Shown here one piece after another: positions 1-7,342 of a stretch of DNA of 21,064 nucleotides. Made by a program: the position numbers and the translations under genes. Origin of the DNA: a virus. The first letter of the stretch is position 1, and each line of letters starts with the position of its first letter. The stretch covers positions 1 through 21,064 of the IMG/VR virus record IMGVR_UViG_3300032289_001479. One strand, given 5' to 3'. A model generated the notes under the pieces. That model saw nothing but the letters and a program-made list of their open reading frames with translations, searched no databases and had not been told where the DNA came from.

Positions 1-410
1 GCTGTCCAAGATACAGAGTCTGAGCCAGCTGATGGAGACGATACTGATGGAGCTGTTGGTGTTGCAGGCACAGTAGTTGCAGTGATTGCAGAAGATGCAG
101 CAGAGGCTTCAGACGTGCCCTTAGCATTTGTTGCCGTTACTCTAAACGTGTATGACGTATTAGACTGTAGTCCAGCAACTGTTAGTGGCGAAGAAGCTCC
201 TGTTGCTGTATATGAACCAGGAGACGATGTTACAGTATATGATGTGGCAGGCTGTGATCCCGCAGGCAGAGAAAATGTAACAGTTGCAGCACCATTATTA
301 AATGCCCTCGCTGTTCCAACGTCTGTTGCAGACACGCTAACTGGTGCTGAAGGTGCTAAAAAGTCGTTTTGTGCAAGAGACTTTTTACCTACTCTTTTAT
401 TTGCTGCCAT
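1..410 (-). CDS. Fibronectin type III domain tail protein (3' end outside window)
   Basis: Reading the minus strand from an ATG at 410 gives at least 136 residues with no stop, so the gene continues past the window edge. The start follows a good Shine-Dalgarno AAGGAG at about 422-427. After about 20 residues (MAANKRVGKKSLAQ...) the sequence has the Gly/Ser/Thr-rich pattern of an FN3 repeat: strands around ATVTFSLPAG, SYTVTSSPGSYTATG, then the hallmark LQSNTSYTFRVTATNAKG. A Pro/Thr linker leads into a second similar repeat. FN3 repeats are common in phage tail fibres and tip proteins, where they act as spacers or bind carbohydrate. It lies 22 nt downstream of a tail-fibre gene on the same strand, probably in one late operon. 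A plus-strand frame also stays open here, but it has no Shine-Dalgarno and reads as a shadow. Confidence 0.8.
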   Translation of the reverse strand, partial: MAANKRVGKKSLAQNDFLAPSAPVSVSATDVGTARAFNNGAATVTFSLPAGSQPATSYTVTSSPGSYTATGASSPLTVAGLQSNTSYTFRVTATNAKGTSEASAASSAITATTVPATPTAPSVSSPSAGSDSVSWT

Positions 411-432
411 TTAATTTATTCTCCTTCTAGGA

Positions 433-2004
433 TTAAGCTGTTAGGTCTCCAAAAACAACCCAAGTGTTTTCGGCTCTCTTAAATAGTGTAGCAGATGACC
501 ACTGGGTGCGTAGCTTTAGACCTGGAGTAGCATTAACTGTAACTCCACCCGCACCTGCGATAGTAACCTGTCCAGCACCTGTCTGTAGGATGTCAATAGA
601 CGTTCCTACTGGATATGCAACAGATGAATTTGTAGGGATAGTAACTGTAACACCAGTAGCTGAAGAGACCTCTACAAGCTTGTCACGGTCTGTTAGAACT
701 GTTGTGTAAGCAGCTGTCTTCTGGTTGATTTCAGTAAGCGATGGAACACCTTGCTTAACCTGAACACCGTCAGAGAACTCTACTCCACCAAGTCTTAGTG
801 TATCATATACAGCACTTGTTAGGTCTACAGTATTTGATACTGGGTGTGGAACGTTTGAAACAAGCTTCCACTTTTTGGCATCGCTTACGTCACGGAACAG
901 TCCAGAGTGCTTGTGGCTACCCTCAGTTCCGCCAACTTCACCTGTAGCAGCAAGAAATCCTACGTCTACAATGTCTGTTGTCCAGGATCCGCTAGACATA
1001 TAAATTAGCGGGTCTGATATAGCCAGGTCTGTAGCATTAACTGTGGTTGTAGTTCCACCAACAGTAAGGTTTCCAGTAATGTTAAGAGCAGCTACGGTAG
1101 TAGTTCCTGTAAATGTTGGAGCCGCTAGTGGTGCCTTAGCATCTAGCTGAGTCTGGATTGCAGAAGTTACACCATCAACATAGTTTAGCTCTGTAACTGT
1201 TAGGGTAGCACCATCAAGAATATTTAGTTCTGCTGCTGAAGAAGTTACGTCAATAATATCTGCTGCATTTACTGTTACAGTGTTGTCTGCTGCAGAAATA
1301 GTCTTGTTGGTTAGCGTTTCTGTTCCAGACTTAGTTGCTAGAGCAGATGTATCTGAAATGCCGTGAACATTTGTGGTGTCCGAGTTGTGCGTAGAAATAG
1401 CTGTGGATAGGTTTGTAGCAGCATCTGTAACTGCAGTCGTAATGTTGCCACTAAGGGTAGTCTGAAGAGTTGAGACAGTTCCATTAGTTGTCTGTATTGC
1501 TGAGTCAACATATAATTTTGTAGCGGGCTCAGTATTGCCAGAAGGTGCCTGAAGATTAGTAATACGGTGGGCTCCACCTAGGCTTATGTCTCCAGTCATA
1601 ACTCCTCCAGAAAGAGAAAGCTTTCCTCCAAGAGATGTGGTAATGGCTGAGGCAAACGAACTATTGTCATCTATTGCTGCAGCAAGTTCATTTAGTGTAT
1701 TAAGTGCTCCTGGAGCTCCATCTACTAGATTTCCAAGCTGATTAAATGGAACCTGTCCACTAGCGTCAAGAGTAGCCACACCGTTGTTTGCAGCCTTTTG
1801 AGTTAGTGGGATGTAGTCGTCTAGGTCACCTCCAAGATCTTCAAGGTTCTTAAAGTATGATAGGTCGTCCCAGTGGTTGATACCATCACCGATCTTAAAC
1901 TGGTTAGTATCTGATTCGAATCCGATTTCACCAGCTGCTAGAATTGGGTCTGCCTGAGTCCACTGAGCCGCAGTTCCTCTGCGTTGCTGCATTCTTGTTG
2001 CCAT
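433..2004 (-). CDS. Long tail fibre with Mtd-like N-terminus
   Basis: This 523-residue protein starts with RRGTAAQWTQADPILAAGE followed by GFESDTNQFKIGDG and a W-D-D-L motif, the pattern of the N-terminal fold shared by Mtd-like and hyaluronidase-like phage fibres that anchors a fibre to the tail. The middle (about 100-330) is low-complexity beta-rich repeat with TETLTNKTIS, AAELNILDG and NYVDGVTSAIQTQLDAK motifs, also found in the 753-residue fibre upstream. Residues 425-523 form a C-terminal domain closely resembling the end of the protein at 9946-10578 (TIPTNSSV, VGTS, ending VVFGDLTA versus LIIGDLKA). The start has AGGAGA 8 nt upstream. A TATAAT box at 2054-2059 would give a leader of about 45 nt. 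Likely a trimeric adsorption fibre; the receptor is unknown. Confidence 0.85.
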   Translation of the reverse strand: MATRMQQRRGTAAQWTQADPILAAGEIGFESDTNQFKIGDGINHWDDLSYFKNLEDLGGDLDDYIPLTQKAANNGVATLDASGQVPFNQLGNLVDGAPGALNTLNELAAAIDDNSSFASAITTSLGGKLSLSGGVMTGDISLGGAHRITNLQAPSGNTEPATKLYVDSAIQTTNGTVSTLQTTLSGNITTAVTDAATNLSTAISTHNSDTTNVHGISDTSALATKSGTETLTNKTISAADNTVTVNAADIIDVTSSAAELNILDGATLTVTELNYVDGVTSAIQTQLDAKAPLAAPTFTGTTTVAALNITGNLTVGGTTTTVNATDLAISDPLIYMSSGSWTTDIVDVGFLAATGEVGGTEGSHKHSGLFRDVSDAKKWKLVSNVPHPVSNTVDLTSAVYDTLRLGGVEFSDGVQVKQGVPSLTEINQKTAAYTTVLTDRDKLVEVSSATGVTVTIPTNSSVAYPVGTSIDILQTGAGQVTIAGAGGVTVNATPGLKLRTQWSSATLFKRAENTWVVFGDLTA

Positions 2005-2080
2005 AGTATTTATCTCCTAATATCGGGGTTGAGACCCTTAGTATCTATTTATAATTATAACATTCATTTTATATGAATAT

Positions 2081-2542
2081 TTAATTAAAGTTGTCTATTG
2101 CTAATCCACCGTCATAGGTTATTTCCCACGAGTTGGTGTTGTAAAATCCTGCATCTTGTGGTGTTGACGAATCATCATTGTAATACCCTGCATCTACAAA
2201 TGAACTTACTACAAATCCTGTTCCACCGATAGCCGTATCGTGGATGTGCTGAGGAATATCGCTGGCATCTGCAAGAGTTGCCAGGGTTGTCCAAACACCA
2301 TTCAAAAATAATGCCAGTCTGCCTGTGACCGAGTTTATGAACAGCTGACCTTCTTCTGCTTCTTGTGGTGCAGAAGATTCTACAGGAATAATTGGATTAC
2401 TGACAAGGGCGTCAACATAGGCCTTGGTAGTGGCATGGGTAGAATCGGTAGGGGTGGCGACAACTACTGCACCACCAAAGGTACCGCCGTCTGCAACTTG
2501 CAGTCCGTTTTTAATCTTAAAGTCTTTTTCGACCGTTGCCAT
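2081..2542 (-). CDS. Short tail-fibre-like protein sharing the N-terminus of the 753-residue fibre
   Basis: The 153-residue product begins MATVEKDFKIKNGLQVADGG, nearly the same as MATVNKDFKIKSGLVVEG of the upstream fibre gene, so both probably use the same anchor segment. A TKAYVDAL motif, frequent in phage fibre stalks, follows at about 38-47. The middle (GQLFINSVTGRLALFLNGVW) resembles the small hairpin domains found in tail fibres. The C-terminus is Asp/Asn/Tyr-rich and matches nothing I recognise. Start selected from AGGAG at 6 nt spacing. It lies between two long fibres on the same strand and may be an alternative short fibre or an assembly partner. Confidence 0.75.
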   Translation of the reverse strand: MATVEKDFKIKNGLQVADGGTFGGAVVVATPTDSTHATTKAYVDALVSNPIIPVESSAPQEAEEGQLFINSVTGRLALFLNGVWTTLATLADASDIPQHIHDTAIGGTGFVVSSFVDAGYYNDDSSTPQDAGFYNTNSWEITYDGGLAIDNFN

Positions 2543-2571
2543 CTAATTCTCCTAATTAAAACTTTTTGGGT

Positions 2572-2594
2572 GGGGGGTTTTTAAGGAACCCCCC
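2572..2594 (-). terminator. GC-rich intercistronic hairpin between two fibre genes
   Basis: GGGGGGTT (2572-2579) and AACCCCCC (2587-2594) form a perfect 8-bp stem with a 7-nt loop in the 69-nt gap between the 753-residue and 153-residue fibre genes. No T-tract follows the stem on the minus strand, so it is not a textbook intrinsic terminator. It could be a transcription attenuator, an RNA-processing signal, or a 3' stabiliser of the upstream fibre mRNA. Confidence 0.5.
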
Positions 2595-2611
2595 TTAAAC
2601 CTTTAATTCAA

Positions 2612-4873
2612 TTATACTAGCAATGTTCCAACAACAGTAACTGTAGAGTTATTGTTGGCAGTTGTTGCTAGCAGTCTTACGTTTGAGCCTGAAATATCTG
2701 CTGAAATTGATGATGCTGAACCATTGGTTCCAACAATTCCATACTCAGTGATTGCAATGTTATCTGAGGTATCCAGGGTCAAGAGAACCTTAGAGATCTC
2801 GGTGTGAGTTCCGTATGCAACCTTAACCAGGAATTCTGCTGAACGGTATTCTGCCTTAGCAAAAGAGTAAGCTGTCTGAATACCTGCAGTTGGTGCTGAA
2901 AGAGTTGCTGCGACCTGCTTAGCAACTGAGTTTAGCTCAACTGCATCAAAGTCTGGAACAACTGCCTCAAGAGCGGTTACTGCACGAGCATTTGTAAAGT
3001 AAAGGTTTGTACCTTCTGCAAGATCAGTGGTTGTAGAATCTGCAACACCGTTTTCTGCAGTAATTGTAAGTCCTGAACCATTGCCAGTGATGGTAATGTT
3101 GGTCTTTGAAGCACCAGTCAACAACTCCGCAGCTGCAGTCTTAGCACGAGCAGCTGTGAAGTACTCATTAGTACCCTCTTCAATAACTGTGGTAGTCAGT
3201 GCGTCAATTGCTGTTGTGATGTTTGCAGGTGTAGCCTTAGCATCCAACTGTGTCTGGATTGCAGAAGTTACGCCATCTACATAGTTAAGCTCTACTGTAG
3301 AAGCAGTAATACCATCAAGTACGTTTAGCTCAGATGCTGATGCAGTCAAGTCAGAAACATCTGCAACCACAACAGTGATGTCGTTGCTTGCAGTGTTAAT
3401 TGTCTTGTTGGTTAGTGTCTCTGTCTTAGATGCAGTTGACTTATCGTCCAACTGTGTCTGGATTGCAGAGGTAACTCCATTAAGGTAACCAATTTCAGTA
3501 TCTGTTACATCTGCTACACGGGTCTGAGTAATTGTTGTGTCAATTGTAAAGGTGTTACCAGTTAGAGTCAGACCATTGCCTGCTAGGAATGTTCCAGCAC
3601 CAGAGAACTGAGTAAAGCTAATTGCATCTGTACCGATTGTAGCTGGCTTGTTTGTCTGTACCCATCCAGTACTTGCGTTTACTGTACCTGAGTATACGAA
3701 TACAAAGTCACCGCCGTCAACTTCTTGTGCGGTGTCAAAATCAGTTGCACGAGTTGGTTGACCTGAAGCCTGAACAACGTAGATACCGTTTTCTGAAGGG
3801 ATTGTCTGATTCTTGACAAGAACACGGTTGCCAGTAGCAAGAGTAATTCCGTCAAGAACGTCTCCATTTTCAAGAGCATTTGCAAGGTTAACGTTTGCAG
3901 TTGTTGCTGCAATTGCAGCCTCATGAATGTGAAGACCCTCTGATACTGAGTCTACATATGCCTTTGTTGCTGCGTCAGCTGAATCTGTTGGTGTACCAAG
4001 ACCAGTAATCTTGTTTGTACCCATTGCAATGGCACCAGTCATAGTACCGCCAGCCAAGGCTAGCTTTGCATCAAGCTGGGTCTGGATAGCAGAGGTTACA
4101 CCGTCAACATAATTAAGCTCAGTGGTGCTTAGAGTTGCACCATCTAGAATGTTTAGCTCAGTAGCAGTAGCGGTAAGAGCAACATCCTCATTAATCTTTG
4201 GTGAGGTTAGTGTCTTGTTAGTTAGTGTCTGAGTGTCGGTAGTTCCAACAATTGCACCAGTAACACCGTGAGTTGAAGTGTCTGACATGTGAGTGGTCAG
4301 GTCGCCAGCAACTGCAGAAGCTGAACCATATGCATCATATGTATTTGCAGTTACAGAGATTGCACCAGTTGTATCGTTGTAGGTAAGACCAGTTCCAACT
4401 GCGTTACCCACTGCATCTTGTGCTCTTTCGACTGTGAAGTACTCGTTTGTTCCTTCTTCAATAACGCTTGTTGTAATTGCATCTACTGCTGCAGTGATGT
4501 CTGAAGTAAGTGCCACTGTTCCAGTTGCGTTTGGAAGTGTAATTGTGCGGTCTGCTGTTGGATCTGTTACTGTAAGAGTTGTTTCGTAACCATCTGCTGT
4601 TGCACCCTCAAATGTAATCTGTGTATCAAATACGCCAACTGCTGCTGGATCTGACCACTGAACTCCGTATGTTGCACCTGAATTTGCAGTAAGAACTTGA
4701 CCGTTTGTGCCAACGCCTAAACGGGCAACTGCATCGTCTGCACTACCTACGATTAAATCACCCTTAGCATCAGAGATGCCTGCTGTGATAATTGATTTTC
4801 CATTAATGGTACCTGTGGTACCTTCTACGACTAGACCACTTTTGATCTTAAAGTCTTTATTTACTGTTGCCAT
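2612..4873 (-). CDS. Very long repetitive tail fibre
   Basis: The 753-residue product is the largest in the window. It has the short anchor MATVNKDFKIKSG, then a long stalk of degenerate repeats: TQTLTNKTL/TETLTNKTIN, ATELNILDGATLSTTELN, NYVDGVTSAIQTQLDAK (three near copies plus a variant) and VIEEGTNEYFT..RA (three copies). A TKAYVDSVSEG segment at about 306-315 and a globular insert at about 320-430 (NGDVLDGITLATGNRVLVKN) interrupt the stalk. The last ~110 residues resemble the C-terminal half of the 148-residue protein upstream, with a shared TEYGIVGTNG / SEYGTIDNDG strand. The start has AGGAG 6 nt upstream, 19 nt after the preceding gene. This is the usual build of a trimeric phage fibre; the C-terminus is the likely receptor-contact or trimerisation part. 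Confidence 0.85.
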   Translation of the reverse strand: MATVNKDFKIKSGLVVEGTTGTINGKSIITAGISDAKGDLIVGSADDAVARLGVGTNGQVLTANSGATYGVQWSDPAAVGVFDTQITFEGATADGYETTLTVTDPTADRTITLPNATGTVALTSDITAAVDAITTSVIEEGTNEYFTVERAQDAVGNAVGTGLTYNDTTGAISVTANTYDAYGSASAVAGDLTTHMSDTSTHGVTGAIVGTTDTQTLTNKTLTSPKINEDVALTATATELNILDGATLSTTELNYVDGVTSAIQTQLDAKLALAGGTMTGAIAMGTNKITGLGTPTDSADAATKAYVDSVSEGLHIHEAAIAATTANVNLANALENGDVLDGITLATGNRVLVKNQTIPSENGIYVVQASGQPTRATDFDTAQEVDGGDFVFVYSGTVNASTGWVQTNKPATIGTDAISFTQFSGAGTFLAGNGLTLTGNTFTIDTTITQTRVADVTDTEIGYLNGVTSAIQTQLDDKSTASKTETLTNKTINTASNDITVVVADVSDLTASASELNVLDGITASTVELNYVDGVTSAIQTQLDAKATPANITTAIDALTTTVIEEGTNEYFTAARAKTAAAELLTGASKTNITITGNGSGLTITAENGVADSTTTDLAEGTNLYFTNARAVTALEAVVPDFDAVELNSVAKQVAATLSAPTAGIQTAYSFAKAEYRSAEFLVKVAYGTHTEISKVLLTLDTSDNIAITEYGIVGTNGSASSISADISGSNVRLLATTANNNSTVTVVGTLLV

Positions 4874-4892
4874 TTTTATCTCCTAGGGTTAG

Positions 4893-5339
4893 TTAAGCCT
4901 TGAGTCCAATACGAGCGAATCGCACTGTGACTGGCTTTATGATTGAGTCTGGGGTAACAGTTAAAGCAACTGTATTCCCAGCTCTAGAGACGCTAACGGT
5001 GCCAATATTCCCATCGTTGTCTATTGTTCCATACTCAGAGACGTTAACATTTGTTCCGTCTACAAGAATGGTAAGTTCGGTTGCATAGAATTTGTTATCC
5101 CCTGCTGATGTTTTTGAAATTGAAACGAGGTACTTGACCATACGCCATACAGTTGCATCAAATGAATCAATAACTGTTGGGTTCTCAACACCGTTAATGG
5201 TGTTTTCGTTATTACCAAAGGTACCTAGGTCAGTTGCCTGGGCAGTTGTAGTATCGATAAGATCTACATAGTCCTGTTCTTCAGGACGGTCACCAGTTTG
5301 AAACCTGGTTTTTACATAAGATAGGGTTTGTCTAGACAT
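4893..5339 (-). CDS. Tail-tip/fibre-associated protein sharing a C-terminal domain with the long fibre
   Basis: This 148-residue protein has a charged N-terminus (RQTLSYVKTRFQTGDRPEEQDYVDLID) of a kind seen at the start of many phage fibre subunits. A beta-rich C-terminal domain from about residue 58 (YLVSISKT, FYATELTILVDG, SEYGTIDNDGNIG, ending RFARIGLKA) is similar to the last ~110 residues of the 753-residue fibre. The promoter box TGATATAAT ends 6 nt before the ATG, implying a leaderless mRNA. No ribosome-binding site is visible. This gene probably heads the operon that includes the long fibre. Its exact position in the tail is unknown. Confidence 0.75.
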   Translation of the reverse strand: MSRQTLSYVKTRFQTGDRPEEQDYVDLIDTTTAQATDLGTFGNNENTINGVENPTVIDSFDATVWRMVKYLVSISKTSAGDNKFYATELTILVDGTNVNVSEYGTIDNDGNIGTVSVSRAGNTVALTVTPDSIIKPVTVRFARIGLKA

Positions 5340-5345
5340 GTAATA

Positions 5346-5354
5346 ATTATATCA
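5346..5354 (-). promoter_or_regulatory. Extended -10 promoter TGATATAAT
   Basis: TGATATAAT sits 6 nt before the ATG at 5339, so transcription would start at or next to the start codon. There is no good -35 at 17 bp, consistent with an extended -10 promoter. Confidence 0.65.
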
Positions 5355-5363
5355 GCATTTATT

Positions 5364-5588
5364 CTACATTACGTAATTGTTTACGCCAATAACGGCAATG
5401 CCAATTGGGGCTGGCTGTGAGGAGCTATAGCTTGCAATTCCAATGTTTATAAACTTAACCTTAAATGGCAAAGTGTGACTAATTTTTACATTGCCAGACT
5501 TATACTTTATTTTTGAGTTAAAAAAATCTGCTAGCTTTATTGACCTAGTTATATGTTTTGTCTTATTGCTAATTACTGCCTTAGACAT
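5364..5588 (-). CDS. Small protein of unknown function, coupled to the BppU-like gene
   Basis: This 74-residue basic protein has a Lys-rich N-terminal half and a hydrophobic C-terminal half (FKVKFINIGIASYSSSQPAPIGIAVIGVNNYVM region). Its ATG overlaps the stop of the upstream gene as TAATG, which indicates translational coupling and a shared function or stoichiometry with the BppU-like protein. There is no signal peptide or clear TM helix; the alternating hydrophobic pattern suggests beta strands. I do not recognise the family. A structural or assembly role in the tail tip is inferred from position only. Confidence 0.65.
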   Translation of the reverse strand: MSKAVISNKTKHITRSIKLADFFNSKIKYKSGNVKISHTLPFKVKFINIGIASYSSSQPAPIGIAVIGVNNYVM

Positions 5589-5974
5589 TAATCAGTCACG
5601 TCTTCAATGATTATCATTTTACCCTGAGCAACTGTCCAAACAGTGCCAGGCTGTGATAGCTGGATGTCGAAGATATCTCCTGTTTGCAAAATTAAAGATT
5701 GTGATGCAGTGAGTGATACTGTAAACTCTCCAGCTAAATCATCTGGGTCGGCAACTGGCGAAAGCGTTAAAACCACTGTGGCATCGTCGGTTATAATTCC
5801 AAGATTTTTTGCAAGGTTTGGACGCTTAACCTTCATAGAAATTGTCCAGTCTGAAATTGTCAGTGCTGATTTTGCGTCGTCTGTTACATATACCTTAAAT
5901 GCTGCGGTATCTCCACGAACTACTGTCCACGCTACTTGTGGCGGTACGTTGCCAACGCTATATCCTCTAGCCAT
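5588..5974 (-). CDS. BppU-like baseplate/tail protein (paralogue 1)
   Basis: The 128-residue protein has the layout of the N-terminal domain of Siphophage baseplate upper proteins (BppU-like): an initial W-T-V-V-R-G-D-T motif, an aromatic/beta stretch ISDWTISMKVKRP, a central TVVLTLSP strand, then FDIQLSQPGTVWTVAQGKM and a terminal EDVTD. Two other proteins here (11889-12233 and 14476-14868) share the RGDT/HGDT start and the closing G-x-I-x-V-x-x-D-[IV]-T pattern. In known phages such domains attach receptor-binding proteins to the baseplate. It is preceded by TGATATAAT with a 6-nt gap to the ATG and is followed by a TAATG-coupled small gene. Confidence 0.7.
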   Translation of the reverse strand: MARGYSVGNVPPQVAWTVVRGDTAAFKVYVTDDAKSALTISDWTISMKVKRPNLAKNLGIITDDATVVLTLSPVADPDDLAGEFTVSLTASQSLILQTGDIFDIQLSQPGTVWTVAQGKMIIIEDVTD

Positions 5975-5980
5975 TTTATA

Positions 5981-5989
5981 ATTATATCA
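5981..5989 (-). promoter_or_regulatory. Extended -10 promoter TGATATAAT
   Basis: TGATATAAT followed by 6 nt and the ATG at 5974. It repeats the geometry of the promoter at 5346-5354, so the mRNA is probably leaderless. Confidence 0.65.
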
Positions 5990-6009
5990 CGATTAAGCTA
6001 AAATAAAGA

Positions 6010-6573
6010 CTAAACAATAAAGTTAGATAATTCTTTAGTTTTGTCAAAGGTTAGAAAAGAAGTTAAGGTATATCTAACCGCATTTTCTATTTTTGTAACC
6101 CCGTGCATATGATCTGTACTTGCTGGGTGTACAGCCATTTTCCCAGGCTCTGGGGCAATTTCAAAATTATATTGAGGATAAAAAGTTTTTCCTCCAGAAA
6201 AATCATCATTTAAGTATATAACAATGCCATACTCTCTATGCCTATGTATTTGATGATCGTTGGTGTTTTCCATATTGTCTGAATGTGGGGACTGCTCCAT
6301 TCCAGGAAACCATCTAGTTATGTTTAGCAAGTCTGGATATAGTTTTTGATCTAGTTGATAACTATCCTGTACTGTATCAACAATTCTATGTTTGATAATG
6401 TCAAGCGTCTTGCCTAGTTCGGGATTTTTTAAATAGATTGAGTGTGCACCCACAACACGACCATCCCAAAATGATTCTGGAATGCGGGACCAAAGATCTG
6501 TGTTTCTTGCAAAACTTAAAATGTCTTCAGTTTCTTTTTTAGTTAAAAAATTAAAAAATTCTTTGGCTATCAT
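6010..6573 (-). CDS. 2-oxoglutarate/Fe(II)-dependent oxygenase, prolyl 4-hydroxylase-like
   Basis: The 187-residue protein has the signature of the P4H-type 2OG-Fe(II) oxygenase fold. The iron ligands are H97-x-D99 (in SPHSDN) and a distal His, most likely H157 in HMHGVTKI, with R167 exactly ten residues later as the 2-oxoglutarate-binding basic residue (VRYTLTSF). GIVIYLNDDFSGGKTFYP (about 116-133) is the conserved strand block before the distal His, and PEPGKMAVHP the strand leading to it. Length fits a single catalytic domain. Enzymes of this class hydroxylate proline or other side chains using O2 and 2OG. It is encoded among tail genes, near collagen-like and polyproline proteins, which makes structural proteins the likely substrate (inference). 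A small-molecule or nucleic-acid substrate is not excluded. TATAAT sits 5 nt before the ATG; there is no Shine-Dalgarno. Confidence 0.85.
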   Translation of the reverse strand: MIAKEFFNFLTKKETEDILSFARNTDLWSRIPESFWDGRVVGAHSIYLKNPELGKTLDIIKHRIVDTVQDSYQLDQKLYPDLLNITRWFPGMEQSPHSDNMENTNDHQIHRHREYGIVIYLNDDFSGGKTFYPQYNFEIAPEPGKMAVHPASTDHMHGVTKIENAVRYTLTSFLTFDKTKELSNFIV

Positions 6574-6578
6574 TTTTT

Positions 6579-6584
6579 ATTATA
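6579..6584 (-). promoter_or_regulatory. -10 box TATAAT of the oxygenase gene
   Basis: TATAAT is separated by only 5 nt (AAAAA) from the ATG at 6573. It lacks the extended TG but keeps the leaderless spacing used by its neighbours. Confidence 0.55.
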
Positions 6585-6590
6585 TTACTA

Positions 6591-7094
6591 TTAGCTTAGG
6601 CCAGCTTTTAGTGCACCCCAAGTACCGTTTCCTTTTGAATCAACTGAGATGATTCCATTTTCTGAAGCATGGACAACCACTGCTACTGCCCCGCCAACAT
6701 CCTGTGTAGCAGTCAATCCTCCAGATGTGCCAGCATATAAAATATTTCCAGCAGAAAATCCAGAAGTATTAATGTTTTCTAAAATTCCAGAAACAACAAC
6801 AATGCCATTTGCTCCATTAGCAATTGAAGTTTTTGCCAAGCCAAGAATTGGCTGAGTAGTTGAAGAAGTTGCTTTACTTACTGTGGCTGCAGTAGTATAT
6901 CCAGTTACAAATACTGGATCGCCTGCAGAAATCAGCACCCCGCTATTATTTAACACTCTTATTTGAGAATATGAGGATAGTGGAAGAACTGCCTCTAGCT
7001 TTTCAACTAGTTGCTTAATATCTCCATGAACATTAACGCTATCTTCTGCTAATGGGTATGGTAAGTCGTAAGAGTTTGATTGTCCTGTAGCCAT
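6591..7094 (-). CDS. Small tail/virion structural protein
   Basis: The 167-residue protein begins MATGQSNSYDLPYPLAEDSVNVHGDIKQLVEKLEAVL: a short attachment segment and a likely helix. Next is a beta domain with IRVLNNSGVLISAGDPVFVTGY, ILGLAKTSIANGANGIVVVSG and GNILYAGTSGGLT. This pattern recurs in phage fibre and decoration proteins and resembles a small beta-barrel with turns at Gly/Asn. No catalytic motif is seen. TGGTATAAT stands 6 nt before the ATG, so the message is probably leaderless and runs away from the divergent lysis promoter. Either a fibre tip or a decoration protein is possible. Confidence 0.7.
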   Translation of the reverse strand: MATGQSNSYDLPYPLAEDSVNVHGDIKQLVEKLEAVLPLSSYSQIRVLNNSGVLISAGDPVFVTGYTTAATVSKATSSTTQPILGLAKTSIANGANGIVVVSGILENINTSGFSAGNILYAGTSGGLTATQDVGGAVAVVVHASENGIISVDSKGNGTWGALKAGLS

Positions 7095-7100
7095 TCAATA

Positions 7101-7109
7101 ATTATACCA
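7101..7109 (-). promoter_or_regulatory. Extended -10 promoter TGGTATAAT
   Basis: TGGTATAAT with 6 nt to the ATG at 7094. It is divergent from the lysis promoter whose -35 begins at 7120, so the two transcription starts are only about 60 bp apart. Confidence 0.65.
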
Positions 7110-7119
7110 CGCAAAAAGT

Positions 7120-7148
7120 TTGAATATGAGGTAAAAAACTGGTATAAT
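7120..7148 (+). promoter_or_regulatory. Consensus sigma70-type promoter of the lysis island
   Basis: TTGAAT (7120-7125), exactly 17 bp, then TATAAT (7143-7148). Predicted start is about 7155. Unlike the minus-strand late promoters it has a recognisable -35, so the lysis genes may be driven more directly by host housekeeping polymerase. Confidence 0.75.
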
Positions 7149-7155
7149 TATAGTT

Positions 7156-7175
7156 AACTTCTTGAAAAAGAAGTT
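7156..7175 (+). other. 5'-terminal GAAA-tetraloop hairpin in the lysis leader
   Basis: AACTTCTT-GAAA-AAGAAGTT is a perfect 8-bp hairpin capped by a GNRA-type tetraloop. It lies at the predicted RNA 5' end and just before the AAGGAGG at 7184-7190. TTT-G-TT follows, so weak attenuation is possible, but a 5' mRNA stabiliser fits its position better. Confidence 0.55.
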
Positions 7176-7194
7176 TTTGTTCTAAGGAGGACAA

Positions 7195-7272
7195 ATGATT
7201 AAACAGAGTAATAACAAAGTGAAAATCAGCATTAACTCTAAAAGACAGACAATTTTATTGCTATCGCACTAA
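7195..7272 (+). CDS. 25-residue leader peptide ahead of the endolysin
   Basis: ATG at 7195 follows a perfect AAGGAGG at ideal spacing and opens 25 codons (MIKQSNNKVKISINSKRQ... ending LLLSH). The peptide is strongly basic with a short hydrophobic end. It matches no family I know. Its ribosome-binding site is as strong as the endolysin's, and the leader then forms a GGTACT/AGTACC stem-loop (7291-7308). Translation here could therefore control access to the endolysin start. It could equally be a small functional peptide. The open frame and the ribosome-binding site are seen; the regulatory role is inferred. Confidence 0.5.
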   Translation: MIKQSNNKVKISINSKRQTILLLSH

Positions 7273-7290
7273 TAAAAATATTGTCGCCAA

Positions 7291-7308
7291 GGTACTGAAG
7301 CTAGTACC
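7291..7308 (+). other. Leader stem-loop upstream of the endolysin
   Basis: GGTACT-GAAGCT-AGTACC: 6-bp stem with a 6-nt loop, between the leader peptide stop (7272) and the endolysin Shine-Dalgarno AAGGAGGT (about 7329-7336). No T-tract follows, so this is an RNA structure rather than a terminator. Confidence 0.45.
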
Positions 7309-7342
7309 GTAACAACGAAAAGAATAAAAAGGAGGTAGCAAA

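Noticed and set aside
82-414. Plus-strand open frame of 110 codons
   Set aside because: Antisense to a clear FN3-type protein on the minus strand; no ribosome-binding site.
464-709. Plus-strand open frame inside the Mtd-like fibre gene
   Set aside because: Shadow of repetitive fibre coding; composition and lack of start signals do not support it.
433-2004. Mtd-like fibre as a diversity-generating retroelement target
   Set aside because: No reverse transcriptase gene and no template repeat with adenine-specific differences is visible in the window.
1134-4160. Regular repeats as a possible CRISPR array
   Set aside because: Repeats are long, degenerate, in frame and encode fibre motifs, with no unique spacers of constant length.
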